Assembly: GCF_017565745.1 (NCBI RefSeq)
Contig: NZ_JAGDYM010000014.1
Coordinates: 62,001 to 126,000 of the forward strand
Direction: 5' to 3'
DNA length: 64,000 bases
From: Leucobacter weissii
GTDB taxonomy: Bacteria > Actinomycetota > Actinomycetes > Actinomycetales > Microbacteriaceae
A model generated the notes under the pieces. That model did not search any database. It saw nothing but the letters and a program-made list of their open reading frames with translations, and was not told where the DNA came from. This document shows positions 8,562 through 16,671 of this stretch, one piece after another (the first letter of the stretch is position 1; each line of letters opens with the position of its first letter). The position numbers and the translations under genes were made by a program.

Positions 8562-8588
8562 CCGCTTCGGCGCCCCCTCCCGGGACGG

Positions 8589-8618
8589 TTCGACAAGTCC
8601 CCGAGGATCGCGTAAACT
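8589..8618 (+). promoter_or_regulatory. Promoter of tRNA-Trp
   Basis: TTCGAC (8589-8594) and TAAACT (8613-8618) are spaced by 18 bp, a sigma-70-type arrangement. They lie about 85 bp ahead of tRNA-Trp. The transcript may run on into secE. Confidence 0.5.
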
Positions 8619-8656
8619 CGTCCGAGGTAGTTGACTTCTGCCAGAATTTCTCGTGC

Positions 8657-8679
8657 CCGCACTCGTTCGCCGAGTGCGG
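8657..8679 (+). promoter_or_regulatory. Hairpin in tRNA-Trp 5' leader
   Basis: CCGCACTCG (8657-8665) pairs perfectly with CGAGTGCGG (8671-8679) around a 5-nt loop TTCGC. It would form in the tRNA precursor leader, 23 nt before the mature 5' end. No T-run follows, so it is unlikely to terminate; it may mark a processing site. Confidence 0.35.
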
Positions 8680-8702
8680 TGCCGAAGGCGGGGTCGAGCC
8701 AT

Positions 8703-8775
8703 AGGGCGGTGGCGCAATTGGTAGCGCAGCGGTCTCCAAAACCGCAGGTTGCAGGTTCGAGTCCTGTCCGCCCTG
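8703..8775 (+). tRNA. tRNA-Trp (anticodon CCA)
   Basis: A complete cloverleaf: acceptor AGGGCGG (8703-8709) with CCGCCCT (8768-8774), discriminator G8775 and anticodon loop CTCCAAA carrying CCA. The T-arm reads GGTTCGAGTCC. The 3' CCA is not encoded. tRNA-Trp directly before secE-nusG is a common actinobacterial arrangement. Confidence 0.97.
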
Positions 8776-8830
8776 CGATCCCGTTCGTCGGAACGCCGAC
8801 GGGACGGGGCGAACGAAAGGCAGGAAGCAC

Positions 8831-9106
8831 GTGAGCAGCAACGAGATCGGCGAGTCCGGCGACGGCCTGGTCGAGCGCGCCAAGGCCGACCGCGCTGCCA
8901 AGAAGTCGTTCATCGGCCGGATCGTGCTGTTCATCCAGCAGGTGATCGCGGAGCTGAAGAAGGTCACCACGCCCACCCGCAAGGAGCTCATCAACTACAC
9001 CCTCGTGGTGCTGGGCTTCGTCGTGGTCATGATGGCGATCGTGTGGCTGCTCGACCAGGCCTTCGGGTGGGTCACGGTGTTCATCTTCGGAACGCCGCTC
9101 AACTAG
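8831..9106 (+). CDS. secE: Preprotein translocase subunit SecE
   Basis: A 91-residue single-span membrane protein, the essential clamp of the SecYEG channel. After a polar N-terminus it carries the conserved amphipathic QQVIAELKKVTTPTRKELINY followed by one membrane helix (LVVLGFVVVMMAIVWLLD). The GTG at 8831 follows an AAAGGCAGGAAG ribosome-binding region. It is 56 bp after tRNA-Trp and 60 bp before nusG. Confidence 0.96.
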   Translation: MSSNEIGESGDGLVERAKADRAAKKSFIGRIVLFIQQVIAELKKVTTPTRKELINYTLVVLGFVVVMMAIVWLLDQAFGWVTVFIFGTPLN

Positions 9107-9166
9107 AGCCCCGCGACGACCTGCACGCCCGATGGGCGGATCCGAGAGCGAGAGTAAGAAAGTCAG

Positions 9167-9877
9167 ATGACGAGCGAGAACAGTAACACTCCCGAGGCCG
9201 AGCTCGACGCCGCGCTCGACGCCCTGGCGAACCCGGGCGAGAGCGCCGAGCCCGCCGAGCCCGTGGAGGATCCCTACGCCGCGTTCAAGGCGGAGCTGCG
9301 GATGAAGCCCGGCAAGTGGTACGTCGTGCACAGCTATGCGGGCTACGAGCGCAAGGTCAAGTCGAACCTCTGGAACCGTCGAGAGACCATGGGAGCGGTC
9401 GACGACATCTACGAGATCCAGGTGCCGATGGAAGAGGTCATGGAGGTGAAGAACGGCCAGCGCAAGATGGTGACCCGCGTGCGGATCCCCGGTTACGTGC
9501 TGGTGCGGATGAACCTCAACGAGGACTCGTGGTCGGTCGTGCGGCACACCCCCGGTGTGACCGGCTTCGTCGGCAACGCGCACAATCCGGTGCCGCTGCG
9601 CTTCAACGAGGCGTTCGAGATGCTCAAGAGCACGGTCGAGCTCGAGCCGGCGCTCGCCAAGTCGAAGGCGGCCGCCAGCGCGGCCGAGGCCGGCAACGTC
9701 GAGATCGACTTCGAGATCGGCGAGACCATCACCATCAAATCGGGCTCCTTCGAGGGCCTGCCGGGCACGATCAGCGAGATCAACCCCGCGGCGGGCAAGC
9801 TCACCGTGCTGGTGTCGCTGTTCGAGCGCGAGACCCCGGTCGAGCTGAGCTTCGACCAGATCACGAAGATCCTCTGA
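9167..9877 (+). CDS. nusG: Transcription termination/antitermination factor NusG
   Basis: A 236-residue protein with an acidic, Ala/Glu-rich N-terminal extension (about residues 1-45) typical of actinobacteria, then the NGN domain beginning KWYVVHSYAGYERKVKSNL, and a C-terminal KOW domain with GSFEGLPGTISEINPAAGKLTVLV. It binds RNA polymerase and influences pausing and Rho action. It follows secE and precedes the L11-L1 ribosomal genes, the standard order. Confidence 0.97.
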   Translation: MTSENSNTPEAELDAALDALANPGESAEPAEPVEDPYAAFKAELRMKPGKWYVVHSYAGYERKVKSNLWNRRETMGAVDDIYEIQVPMEEVMEVKNGQRKMVTRVRIPGYVLVRMNLNEDSWSVVRHTPGVTGFVGNAHNPVPLRFNEAFEMLKSTVELEPALAKSKAAASAAEAGNVEIDFEIGETITIKSGSFEGLPGTISEINPAAGKLTVLVSLFERETPVELSFDQITKIL

Positions 9878-9910
9878 GCGCGACGACGACGCGCGAGGTT
9901 CGCTAGGCTT

Positions 9911-9929
9911 CGCGGGCGGCCAGCCCGCG
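9911..9929 (+). promoter_or_regulatory. Hairpin in rplK leader
   Basis: CGCGGGC (9911-9917) and GCCCGCG (9923-9929) form a perfect 7-bp stem in the 124-bp gap between nusG and rplK. A weaker hairpin (ACCGG/CCGGT) follows about 40 bp later. It may be a leader element of the ribosomal transcript; no T-run is present. Confidence 0.3.
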
Positions 9930-10001
9930 GATACCGCTTCCGGGAACGGCCCGGACCGCGGGAGAGACCGGTGAGAGTCCGGTTTCGAGGAAGGAAGAAT
10001 C

Positions 10002-10430
10002 ATGGCAAAGGCCAAGAAGGTCACGGGACTGATCAAGCTTCAGATCCCCGCCGGCGCCGCCAACCCGGCACCCCCCGTGGGTCCGGCGCTCGGTCAGCAC
10101 GGCGTCAACATCATGGAGTTCTGCAAGGCCTATAATGCGGCCACGGAGAGCCAGCGGGGCAACATCGTCCCCGTCGAGATCACGGTCTACGAGGATCGGT
10201 CCTTCGACTTCATCCTGAAGACCCCGCCCGCCGCCGAACTGCTCAAGAAGGCGGCCGGCGTGCAGAAGGGGTCGGGCACCCCGCACACCGTGAAGGTGGC
10301 GAAGGTGACCGCCGAGCAGGTGCGTCAGATCGCCGAGCAGAAGCAGGCCGACCTGAACGCCAACGACGTCGACGCGGCGGCGAAGATCATCGCGGGCACC
10401 GCCCGCTCCATGGGCATCACGGTCGAGTAG
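10002..10430 (+). CDS. rplK: 50S ribosomal protein L11
   Basis: A 142-residue L11 with the N-terminal [20 protein letters not shown] and [19 protein letters not shown] segments and the C-terminal RNA-binding half with ARSMGITVE. It binds the GTPase-associated region of 23S rRNA. A strong Shine-Dalgarno (GAGGAAGGAAG) precedes the ATG. The stop is 11 bp before rplA, so the two are co-translated from one mRNA. Confidence 0.98.
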   Translation: MAKAKKVTGLIKLQIPAGAANPAPPVGPALGQHGVNIMEFCKAYNAATESQRGNIVPVEITVYEDRSFDFILKTPPAAELLKKAAGVQKGSGTPHTVKVAKVTAEQVRQIAEQKQADLNANDVDAAAKIIAGTARSMGITVE

Positions 10431-10441
10431 GGGGCAGGAAG

Positions 10442-11131
10442 ATGGCACAGAAGTCGAAGGCGTACCGCGCCGCCGCCGAGAAGATCGAGGCCGGCAAGTT
10501 CTACACTCCCGCCGAGGCCGTGGCCCTCGCGAAGGAGACGGGTTCCGCCCGCACCGACAGCACCGTCGAGGTGGCCGTCAAGCTGGGTGTGGATCCGCGC
10601 AAGGCGGATCAGATGGTCCGCGGCACCGTCAGCCTGCCCCACGGCACCGGCAAGACGGCCAAGGTCATCGTGTTCGCGACCGGCCCCGCGGCCGAGGCGG
10701 CCCTGGCCGCCGGCGCCGACGAGGTCGGCGGCGACGAGCTGATCGAGAAGGTGTCCGGCGGCTACGTCGACTACGACGCCGCGGTGTCGACCCCGGAGCT
10801 CATGGGCAAGGTCGGGCGTCTCGGCAAGGTCCTCGGCCCGCGCGGCCTGATGCCGAACCCGAAGACCGGCACCGTCACCCCCGACCCGGCCAAGGCCGTC
10901 GCCGACATTAAGGGCGGCAAGATCGAGTTCCGCGTCGACAAGCACTCGAACGTGCACTTCATCGTGGGCAAGGCGTCGTTCACCGCCGAGCAGCTCGGCG
11001 ACAACATCACCGCCGTGCTCGACGAGATCGTGCGCCTCAAGCCGAGTTCGGCGAAGGGCAAGTACGTGCAGAAGGGCGCCGTGTCGACCACGTTCGGCCC
11101 GGGCGTCCCGCTCGACGTGAGCGTGCTGTAA
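10442..11131 (+). CDS. rplA: 50S ribosomal protein L1
   Basis: A 229-residue L1 with the signature [20 protein letters not shown] and the [20 protein letters not shown] block. It forms the mobile L1 stalk at the E site and in many bacteria represses its own mRNA. The gene closes the operon and is followed by a long GC-rich terminator hairpin. Confidence 0.98.
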   Translation: MAQKSKAYRAAAEKIEAGKFYTPAEAVALAKETGSARTDSTVEVAVKLGVDPRKADQMVRGTVSLPHGTGKTAKVIVFATGPAAEAALAAGADEVGGDELIEKVSGGYVDYDAAVSTPELMGKVGRLGKVLGPRGLMPNPKTGTVTPDPAKAVADIKGGKIEFRVDKHSNVHFIVGKASFTAEQLGDNITAVLDEIVRLKPSSAKGKYVQKGAVSTTFGPGVPLDVSVL

Positions 11132-11180
11132 CCGGTACCGACGTTCCGGCGCGCACCTCCGACGCACGCGCTGCGCAGCC

Positions 11181-11212
11181 ATGAAGCCCCCGGCCCCGGC
11201 CGGGGGCTTCAT
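11181..11212 (+). terminator. Terminator after rplA
   Basis: A perfect 15-bp inverted repeat (arms 11181-11195 and 11198-11212, beginning ATGAAGCCCCC) with a 2-nt apex lies 50 bp after rplA. The poly-U tract is absent, as is usual for actinobacterial hairpin terminators. Confidence 0.85.
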
Positions 11213-11313
11213 CGCGTCGGCGCGCGGATCCTCTTCGCATTCGGCATAATGGGTCGCACCGTCGGGTTTCCCGGCGGCGGTGCCGCGCCGGAACCGATGG
11301 AGAGGTAGCCCGC

Positions 11314-14300
11314 GTGCGTACTCGTGCGACCCTGTGCCGACCGGACGGCTCGACCGTCGACCTCGTGTTCGCGGGGGATCCGTCCGCGCGGATCGCGGAC
11401 CTGGCCGATGCCATCGTCGAGCGGGATCCCTCGGGGGCCTTCTCCGCCGGTTCGATCGCGGTGGGCGGGGCGACGATCGAGGTCGTCTCTCTGACCGGGG
11501 GGAACCGCCGCGTCGTGCTCGACCCGGAGGAGACGCTGCAGGACGTCTCCCTCGCCTCGGGCGTGCAGATCTCGGTGGTGCCCGCCGAACGAGCGCCCCA
11601 GACCCCCGTGGCCTTCGTCGAGTCCACCGGGCCGAGCCGCGAGCGCCGCTACGAACTGCCGCGCGGCGCCTCCTCGGTGGGGCGAGGCGACGACAACGAC
11701 GTCGTCCTCGACGATCCGCTCATCTCGAGACGGCATGCGCGCGTGCACGTCGGCCGCGAGCGCATCGAGCTCAGCGATCTCGACTCGGCGAACGGGATCC
11801 TGGTGCAGGGTCGGCCGGTGCCGCGGCTCGAGCTGCAGGCCGGCCAGTCCGCGGTCCTCGGCAGCACCCTGGTACGTGCGGGATTCCTCCCGCGGCGGCC
11901 GGGGGCCGACCCCGCGATCTCGGAGATCCTCTTCACCCGCTCGCCGAGCGTCGAGGAACGGTACCTCGGCGAGGAGATCGAGGGCGCGGACCCTCCCGTC
12001 CCCTCGGACCCGCAGCCGTTCCCCTGGCTGCCCATGCTCATGCCGCTCCTCTCGGGGGTGGTGCTCCTCTTCCTCACGCAGTCGATGCTGTCGATCGTCG
12101 TCATCGCGATGTCGCCGCTGATGATGCTCGGAACCTGGCTCGCGTCCCATGCGATGCGCCGCGCGAAGAACAGGCGGGATCGCGAGAGGTTCGAGGTGCA
12201 GCTCGCGCGGCTCTCGGCGCGGCTCGGCGCCGAGCGCCGGCGCGAGACGGAGGTCCGCAGGCGCGAATCTCCGGAGCTGCGGGAGATCGTCGCAGCGGTG
12301 ATGGGCCGGCGCCGGGAGGTGTGGAGCCTGCGCCCGGAGCACTGGACGTTTCTGCACGTGCGGCTCGGAGCCGGTGCCTCGGCGTCCAGGAACACGGTGA
12401 AACGGCCCGGGAACCCCGACCGCGCCGAACCGGACGATCTGGCCGCCGTCGAGCGGGTGCTGACGCAGTACGAGACGGTGCACGGGGTGCCGGTCGTCGA
12501 GAGCCTTGCGGACGCGGGCGCGCTCGGCGTCTGCGGTCCGGTCGATGCGACGGCCTGGTACGCACGGGGGCTCGTCGCGCAGATCGCCGGGACGCGGGGG
12601 CCGCACGAGTTCGCCGTCTCCGGCATCTTCGGGCCGGGGTGGGGCGACGAGTTCGGCGCGCTGAAATGGCTCCCGCACGCCTCGGAGAACGAGCGCCTCC
12701 TCGGTGGAGCGCCCTTCGCGACCTCGGCCCCGGCCGGGGCGCACCTGCTCGCGCGCCTCGAGGAGATCGTGTCCGCCCGCTCGGCTCGGGGCGGCGATGC
12801 GCCGCTGAGGCTGGGGGCCATGAGTCGGCAGGAGGGCGCCATGACGACCGGTGGAACGGTCGGGACGCGCAGCTCCCCGACCGCCGCCGGCGAGCCGCTG
12901 CCGAGCATCCTCGTGCTCATCGCCGACGACGCGCCGGTGGATCGCGCCAGGCTCATCCGACTCCTCGAGAAGGCCGCCGGGCGCGGGGTCCACCCGATCT
13001 GGGTGGCCGCGGATCGCTCCCGGGTGCCCGCGGCCTGCCGCACGTTCGTCGAGCTCGACCCGCAGCGCGGCGCGAGCGTCGGGTACGTGCGGCTCGGCAT
13101 GTCCACGGGTCACCTGCGCGTCGAGGGCCTGACGAACGAGGAGAGCCACCTCTTCGCGAGGAGGCTCGCCGCGTTCGCGGACGCCGGCGCGGTGCGTGCG
13201 AACCCGAGCGAGGTTCCGCGGTCCGTCTCGATGCTGTCGTTGATCGGCGAGGAGATGGCGGAGGCGGCCTCGTCCGTGGTGGATCGCTGGCAGCAGAACG
13301 GTTCACTGCTCGCGGACGGGGTCTCGCCGCCGAGGGGGATCGTCCCGAGGCTCCGAGCGATCGTGGGCCGGTCGGCGAGCGGCACCGTGCATCTCGATCT
13401 GCGAGCCCAGGGGCCGCACGCGCTGGTCGGCGGCACGACCGGCTCGGGCAAGAGCGAGTTCCTCCAGGCCTGGGTGCTGGGCATGGCCGTCGAATACAGC
13501 CCGCAGCGGGTGACGTTCCTGTTCGTCGACTACAAGGGCGGGGCGGCGTTCGCCGACTGCGTCCGGCTCCCCCACTGCGTCGGCCTGGTGACCGACCTCA
13601 GCCCGCACCTGGTGCGGCGCGCGCTCGTCAGCCTCCGCGCTGAGCTGCACTACCGCGAGAGGCTCTTCGCGCAGAAGAAGGCCAAGGACCTCGTCGAACT
13701 CGAGCAGCGCGGAGATCCCGAGACGCCTCCCGCCCTGGTCATCGTGATCGACGAGTTCGCCGCACTGGTGGGCGAGGTGCCCGAGTTCGTCGACGGCGTG
13801 GTCGACGTGGCGCAGCGGGGACGCTCGCTGGGCATCCATCTCATCATGGCCACGCAGCGCCCGGCCGGCGTCATCACGGACGGTCTGCGCGCGAACACCA
13901 GTCTGCGGGTCGCACTGCGCATGGCCGACGAGGTCGACAGCGATGATGTGATCGGCGACAAGCTGGCGGGGCGCTTCGATCCGGCCCTGCCCGGCCGTGC
14001 TGCGGCGAAGACCGGGCCCGGGAAGCTCTCCGTGTTCCAGGTCGCCCATGCGGGCGGATGGAGCTCTGCCGAGCCGAGGGGGCCGGAACTCGATCTCGGG
14101 AGCTTCCACCTCGGTCCGGCCGAGATGTGGGAGAAGCCGGAACGCGGGTCGGGGCCGGGCGGCGAGGGCGGTGAGCGCGGCGACGAGCGAGAACCGGGCC
14201 CGAACGATCAGCAGCGCCTGGTGCGCACGATCGCCTCGGCCGCGCGGCGCTGCGGGCTGCCGCAGCCGCGGCGTCCGTGGCTCGACGAACTGGCGGAGGT

Positions 14301-15813
14301 CTACGACCTGACGGGGCTCGCGCAGCGGAGCGACGAGCGGCTGGCGTTCGGCGTGCAGGACGTGCCCCAGCGTCAGACCCGGTCGACGGTGTGCTTCGAG
14401 CCCGACGGGCGCGGACATCTGGCGGTGTTCGGCACCGGCGGGAGCGGAAAGAGCACGGTGCTGCGGACCGTCGCGATCGCGGCGGGCCTCACGCCTCGCG
14501 GCGGTCCGGTCGACGTCTACGCGCTCGACTTCGGCGCGAACGGCCTGCGCATGCTCGGGGAGCTGCCCCAGGTCGGCGCGGTGATCACCGCCGATCAGAG
14601 CGACCGCGTGAAGCGCCTGTTCACGATGCTCCGCGCCGAGATCCGGCGCCGGGCCGACGCGTATGCCCGGGTCGGCGCAGGCACGATCGTGCAGTACCGG
14701 GAACTGGCCGCCCAGCCGGGGGAGCGCCGCATTCTGCTGCTCATCGACGGGTTCCCGAGCTTCCGCGACGAGTACGAGGGCGTCATCGGACGCGCGGAGA
14801 GCTACGAGACGTTCCAGCAGATCCTCAGCGACGGCCGAGCCGTGGGCATCCACGCGGTGCTCTCGGCCGATCGGAGCCAGAGCGTGCCGAGCTCTCTGCA
14901 GGCGCTCATCCAGCAGCGCGTGGTGCTGCGCATGACGGATACCGACGGCTACGCCGTGCTCGGTGCGCCGAGGGACGTGATCGGCGCGGGATCCGCGCCG
15001 GGACGAGCGATCATCGACGGCCTGGAGGCCCAGGTGGCCGTGATCGGCGGCGCGCGGCTGGTGAGCGAGCAGGCGGCCGCGGTGAAGGGGCTGGCCCGGG
15101 ATCTCGAGCGGCAGGACCGGGAACCGGCGCCCGAGATCCGCGCGCTGCCGGACGTCTGCGGGCTCGGCGAGCTGCCCGAGACGGTGGCTGGGCGCCCGGT
15201 TCTGGGACTGTCCGAGGAAGATCTCGGCCCGTTCGGCTTCGATCCGACGGGTCTCTTCGTCGTCGCCGGAGGGCCGGGGGCGGGGCGCTCGAACACGATG
15301 GCCGTGTTGGCCGCATCGTTGCGGCGCGCCGGGGCCGCGGAGCGCTTCGTGCTGCTCGGTGCCGCGAGATCCGCGCTGTCCGCGGTGCTTCCCTGGGATC
15401 GCAGCGCGAGCGACGGCGCGTCGGCGATGGCGCTCATCGACGAGCTGCTCGGCTCGGACACGGGCCTCGAGGGGACGGCGGTGTTCGTCGAGAACGCCGC
15501 GGACTACGCCACGTCGATGGCCGAGATGACGCTCGGGGGCCTGGCGAGACGTGCGAGGGCGGGCGCGTGCCTGCTCGTGTCCGAGGGCGACACGAGCGAC
15601 TGGCAGACCGGCTTCGGCCTGATCGGCGCGCTGAAGGCGAGCCGCCGCGGGATCATCCTCGCCCCGGACGCGCACGACGGCGAGATCGTGTTCAATACCC
15701 CGTTCCCGAGGCTGCAGCGGCGCGAGTTCCCTCCCGGTCGCGCCATGTACGTGGCGTCCGGCAGGGCGACGCGTGTGCAGGTTCCGTTGCTGCCGGAGTT
15801 CCGGGCGCGCTGA
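11314..15813 (+). CDS. FHA-containing FtsK/SpoIIIE ATPase, type VII secretion (EssC/EccC-like)
   Basis: This 1499-residue protein is the likely motor of a type VII secretion system. Residues about 1-95 look like a small beta-rich domain. An FHA domain follows (SVGRGDDNDVVLDDPLISRR, about 130-185), a paired hydrophobic segment lies near 235-275 (LMPLLSGVVLLFLTQSMLS), and there are three FtsK-type modules. P-loops are GTTGSGKSE (about 706), GTGGSGKST (about 1042) and a degenerate GGPGAGRSN (about 1318), where Arg replaces the Walker lysine. The first module carries LVIVIDEFAAL as Walker B. An N-terminal FHA recalls Firmicutes EssC rather than mycobacterial EccC. GTG at 11314 follows a GGAGAGG site. 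No EccB, EccD or mycosin gene is in the window. Confidence 0.9.
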   Translation: MRTRATLCRPDGSTVDLVFAGDPSARIADLADAIVERDPSGAFSAGSIAVGGATIEVVSLTGGNRRVVLDPEETLQDVSLASGVQISVVPAERAPQTPVAFVESTGPSRERRYELPRGASSVGRGDDNDVVLDDPLISRRHARVHVGRERIELSDLDSANGILVQGRPVPRLELQAGQSAVLGSTLVRAGFLPRRPGADPAISEILFTRSPSVEERYLGEEIEGADPPVPSDPQPFPWLPMLMPLLSGVVLLFLTQSMLSIVVIAMSPLMMLGTWLASHAMRRAKNRRDRERFEVQLARLSARLGAERRRETEVRRRESPELREIVAAVMGRRREVWSLRPEHWTFLHVRLGAGASASRNTVKRPGNPDRAEPDDLAAVERVLTQYETVHGVPVVESLADAGALGVCGPVDATAWYARGLVAQIAGTRGPHEFAVSGIFGPGWGDEFGALKWLPHASENERLLGGAPFATSAPAGAHLLARLEEIVSARSARGGDAPLRLGAMSRQEGAMTTGGTVGTRSSPTAAGEPLPSILVLIADDAPVDRARLIRLLEKAAGRGVHPIWVAADRSRVPAACRTFVELDPQRGASVGYVRLGMSTGHLRVEGLTNEESHLFARRLAAFADAGAVRANPSEVPRSVSMLSLIGEEMAEAASSVVDRWQQNGSLLADGVSPPRGIVPRLRAIVGRSASGTVHLDLRAQGPHALVGGTTGSGKSEFLQAWVLGMAVEYSPQRVTFLFVDYKGGAAFADCVRLPHCVGLVTDLSPHLVRRALVSLRAELHYRERLFAQKKAKDLVELEQRGDPETPPALVIVIDEFAALVGEVPEFVDGVVDVAQRGRSLGIHLIMATQRPAGVITDGLRANTSLRVALRMADEVDSDDVIGDKLAGRFDPALPGRAAAKTGPGKLSVFQVAHAGGWSSAEPRGPELDLGSFHLGPAEMWEKPERGSGPGGEGGERGDEREPGPNDQQRLVRTIASAARRCGLPQPRRPWLDELAEVYDLTGLAQRSDERLAFGVQDVPQRQTRSTVCFEPDGRGHLAVFGTGGSGKSTVLRTVAIAAGLTPRGGPVDVYALDFGANGLRMLGELPQVGAVITADQSDRVKRLFTMLRAEIRRRADAYARVGAGTIVQYRELAAQPGERRILLLIDGFPSFRDEYEGVIGRAESYETFQQILSDGRAVGIHAVLSADRSQSVPSSLQALIQQRVVLRMTDTDGYAVLGAPRDVIGAGSAPGRAIIDGLEAQVAVIGGARLVSEQAAAVKGLARDLERQDREPAPEIRALPDVCGLGELPETVAGRPVLGLSEEDLGPFGFDPTGLFVVAGGPGAGRSNTMAVLAASLRRAGAAERFVLLGAARSALSAVLPWDRSASDGASAMALIDELLGSDTGLEGTAVFVENAADYATSMAEMTLGGLARRARAGACLLVSEGDTSDWQTGFGLIGALKASRRGIILAPDAHDGEIVFNTPFPRLQRREFPPGRAMYVASGRATRVQVPLLPEFRAR

Positions 15814-16019
15814 GACGCCTCGCGGCGCGGTGCGCCGTGCGCGCTCACAGGGACCGGGGCGCAGCGGTTCCGGACGCGCTGCGGAGCGTTCCTGTGGATA
15901 ACTCCGTCTGCCGGTCCCCCGGGGGCTACTGTCGTGACTCGTCGGCGTATTCCACGTCGCGATGTCCGAGAACTGCGACGGTGCGGCCGCCGCACCGATT
16001 CACCGGAGGAGAGCACAAG

Positions 16020-16316
16020 ATGGCGAATCTGAATGTGACCTACGAGCAGATGCAGTCGAGTGCGACTCGACTGCGGACGGGCCAGACGGACCTGGAAACC
16101 AAGCTGGGCGAACTGCGGACGCTGGTGCAGCAGCTGGTGCAGGACGGCTTCACCACCACCCGCGCATCGGGGGTCTTCAACACCTCGTACGAGCAGTTCA
16201 CGACGGGGGCCACCCGCACGGTGCAGGGGATCGAGGGCATGGCCGCCTTCCTCGACAAGGCTGCGGAGGCCCTGTCGCAGACCGACGAGCAGCTCGCCGG
16301 CTCACTCGGCAGTTGA
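16020..16316 (+). CDS. WXG100-family small secreted-type protein (WXG motif lost)
   Basis: A 98-residue, mostly helical protein of ESAT-6/WXG100 size, with no signal peptide, placed directly after the secretion ATPase. Two amphipathic helices flank a turn at residues 41-52 (DGFTTTRASGVF), where the canonical Trp-x-Gly is absent and only the glycine remains. The ATG at 16020 has a strong GGAGGAG site upstream. Such proteins are exported by type VII systems as folded dimers. Assignment rests on size, helical pattern and neighbourhood. Confidence 0.8.
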   Translation: MANLNVTYEQMQSSATRLRTGQTDLETKLGELRTLVQQLVQDGFTTTRASGVFNTSYEQFTTGATRTVQGIEGMAAFLDKAAEALSQTDEQLAGSLGS

Positions 16317-16359
16317 ACGTCCGTTCGCGCTGCATCGCCGGGAAGGGAAGGAGCTGATC

Positions 16360-16671
16360 GTGTCCGATCTGGATCTCGACTTCGACAGCCTGCGGCGCAG
16401 CGCTGCGGCGGCGCAGCGCGTTGCCGGTTATCTGGCGCGTGCGGAGCGGGTGTCAGACGAGGCGGCCGGGCATACGGGGCACGAGGGGCTCGCGGCGAAG
16501 GTGCGGGACTTCGGGCAGAAGTGGGACATCACGCGCAACGGGCTCGAGGAGGCACTCGAGTTCATCGCGGAGTTCCTCGCTTCCCTCGTGCAGACCTTCG
16601 AGGAGCTCGACCGCGAGCAGGCGCGTGCGCTCGAGCGCGTCGCAGACGCGGAAGGGGCGGGCGTCCGATGA
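16360..16671 (+). CDS. Small helical protein, WXG100-like partner of the next gene
   Basis: A 103-residue helical protein (SDLDLDFDSLRRSAAAAQRV start, two long charged helices, acidic/basic heptads). The GTG at 16360 lies 8 bp after GAAGGGAAGGAG. It has no signal peptide or membrane segment. Its stop overlaps the next ATG by 4 bp, so it is made together with the hydrolase protein. Small helical proteins encoded just before LXG-type effectors often act as targeting partners in type VII systems; that role is inferred here. Confidence 0.75.
   Translation: MSDLDLDFDSLRRSAAAAQRVAGYLARAERVSDEAAGHTGHEGLAAKVRDFGQKWDITRNGLEEALEFIAEFLASLVQTFEELDREQARALERVADAEGAGVR

Noticed and set aside
8631-8636. TTGACT as a second -35 box before tRNA-Trp
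   Set aside because: No acceptable -10 lies 16-18 bp downstream; the TTCGAC/TAAACT pair upstream is better.
5595-8717. A 1040-codon reverse frame across the ABC ATPase, menC and menB genes
   Set aside because: It spans recognised genes on both strands and mixes them in a shifted frame; no family features.
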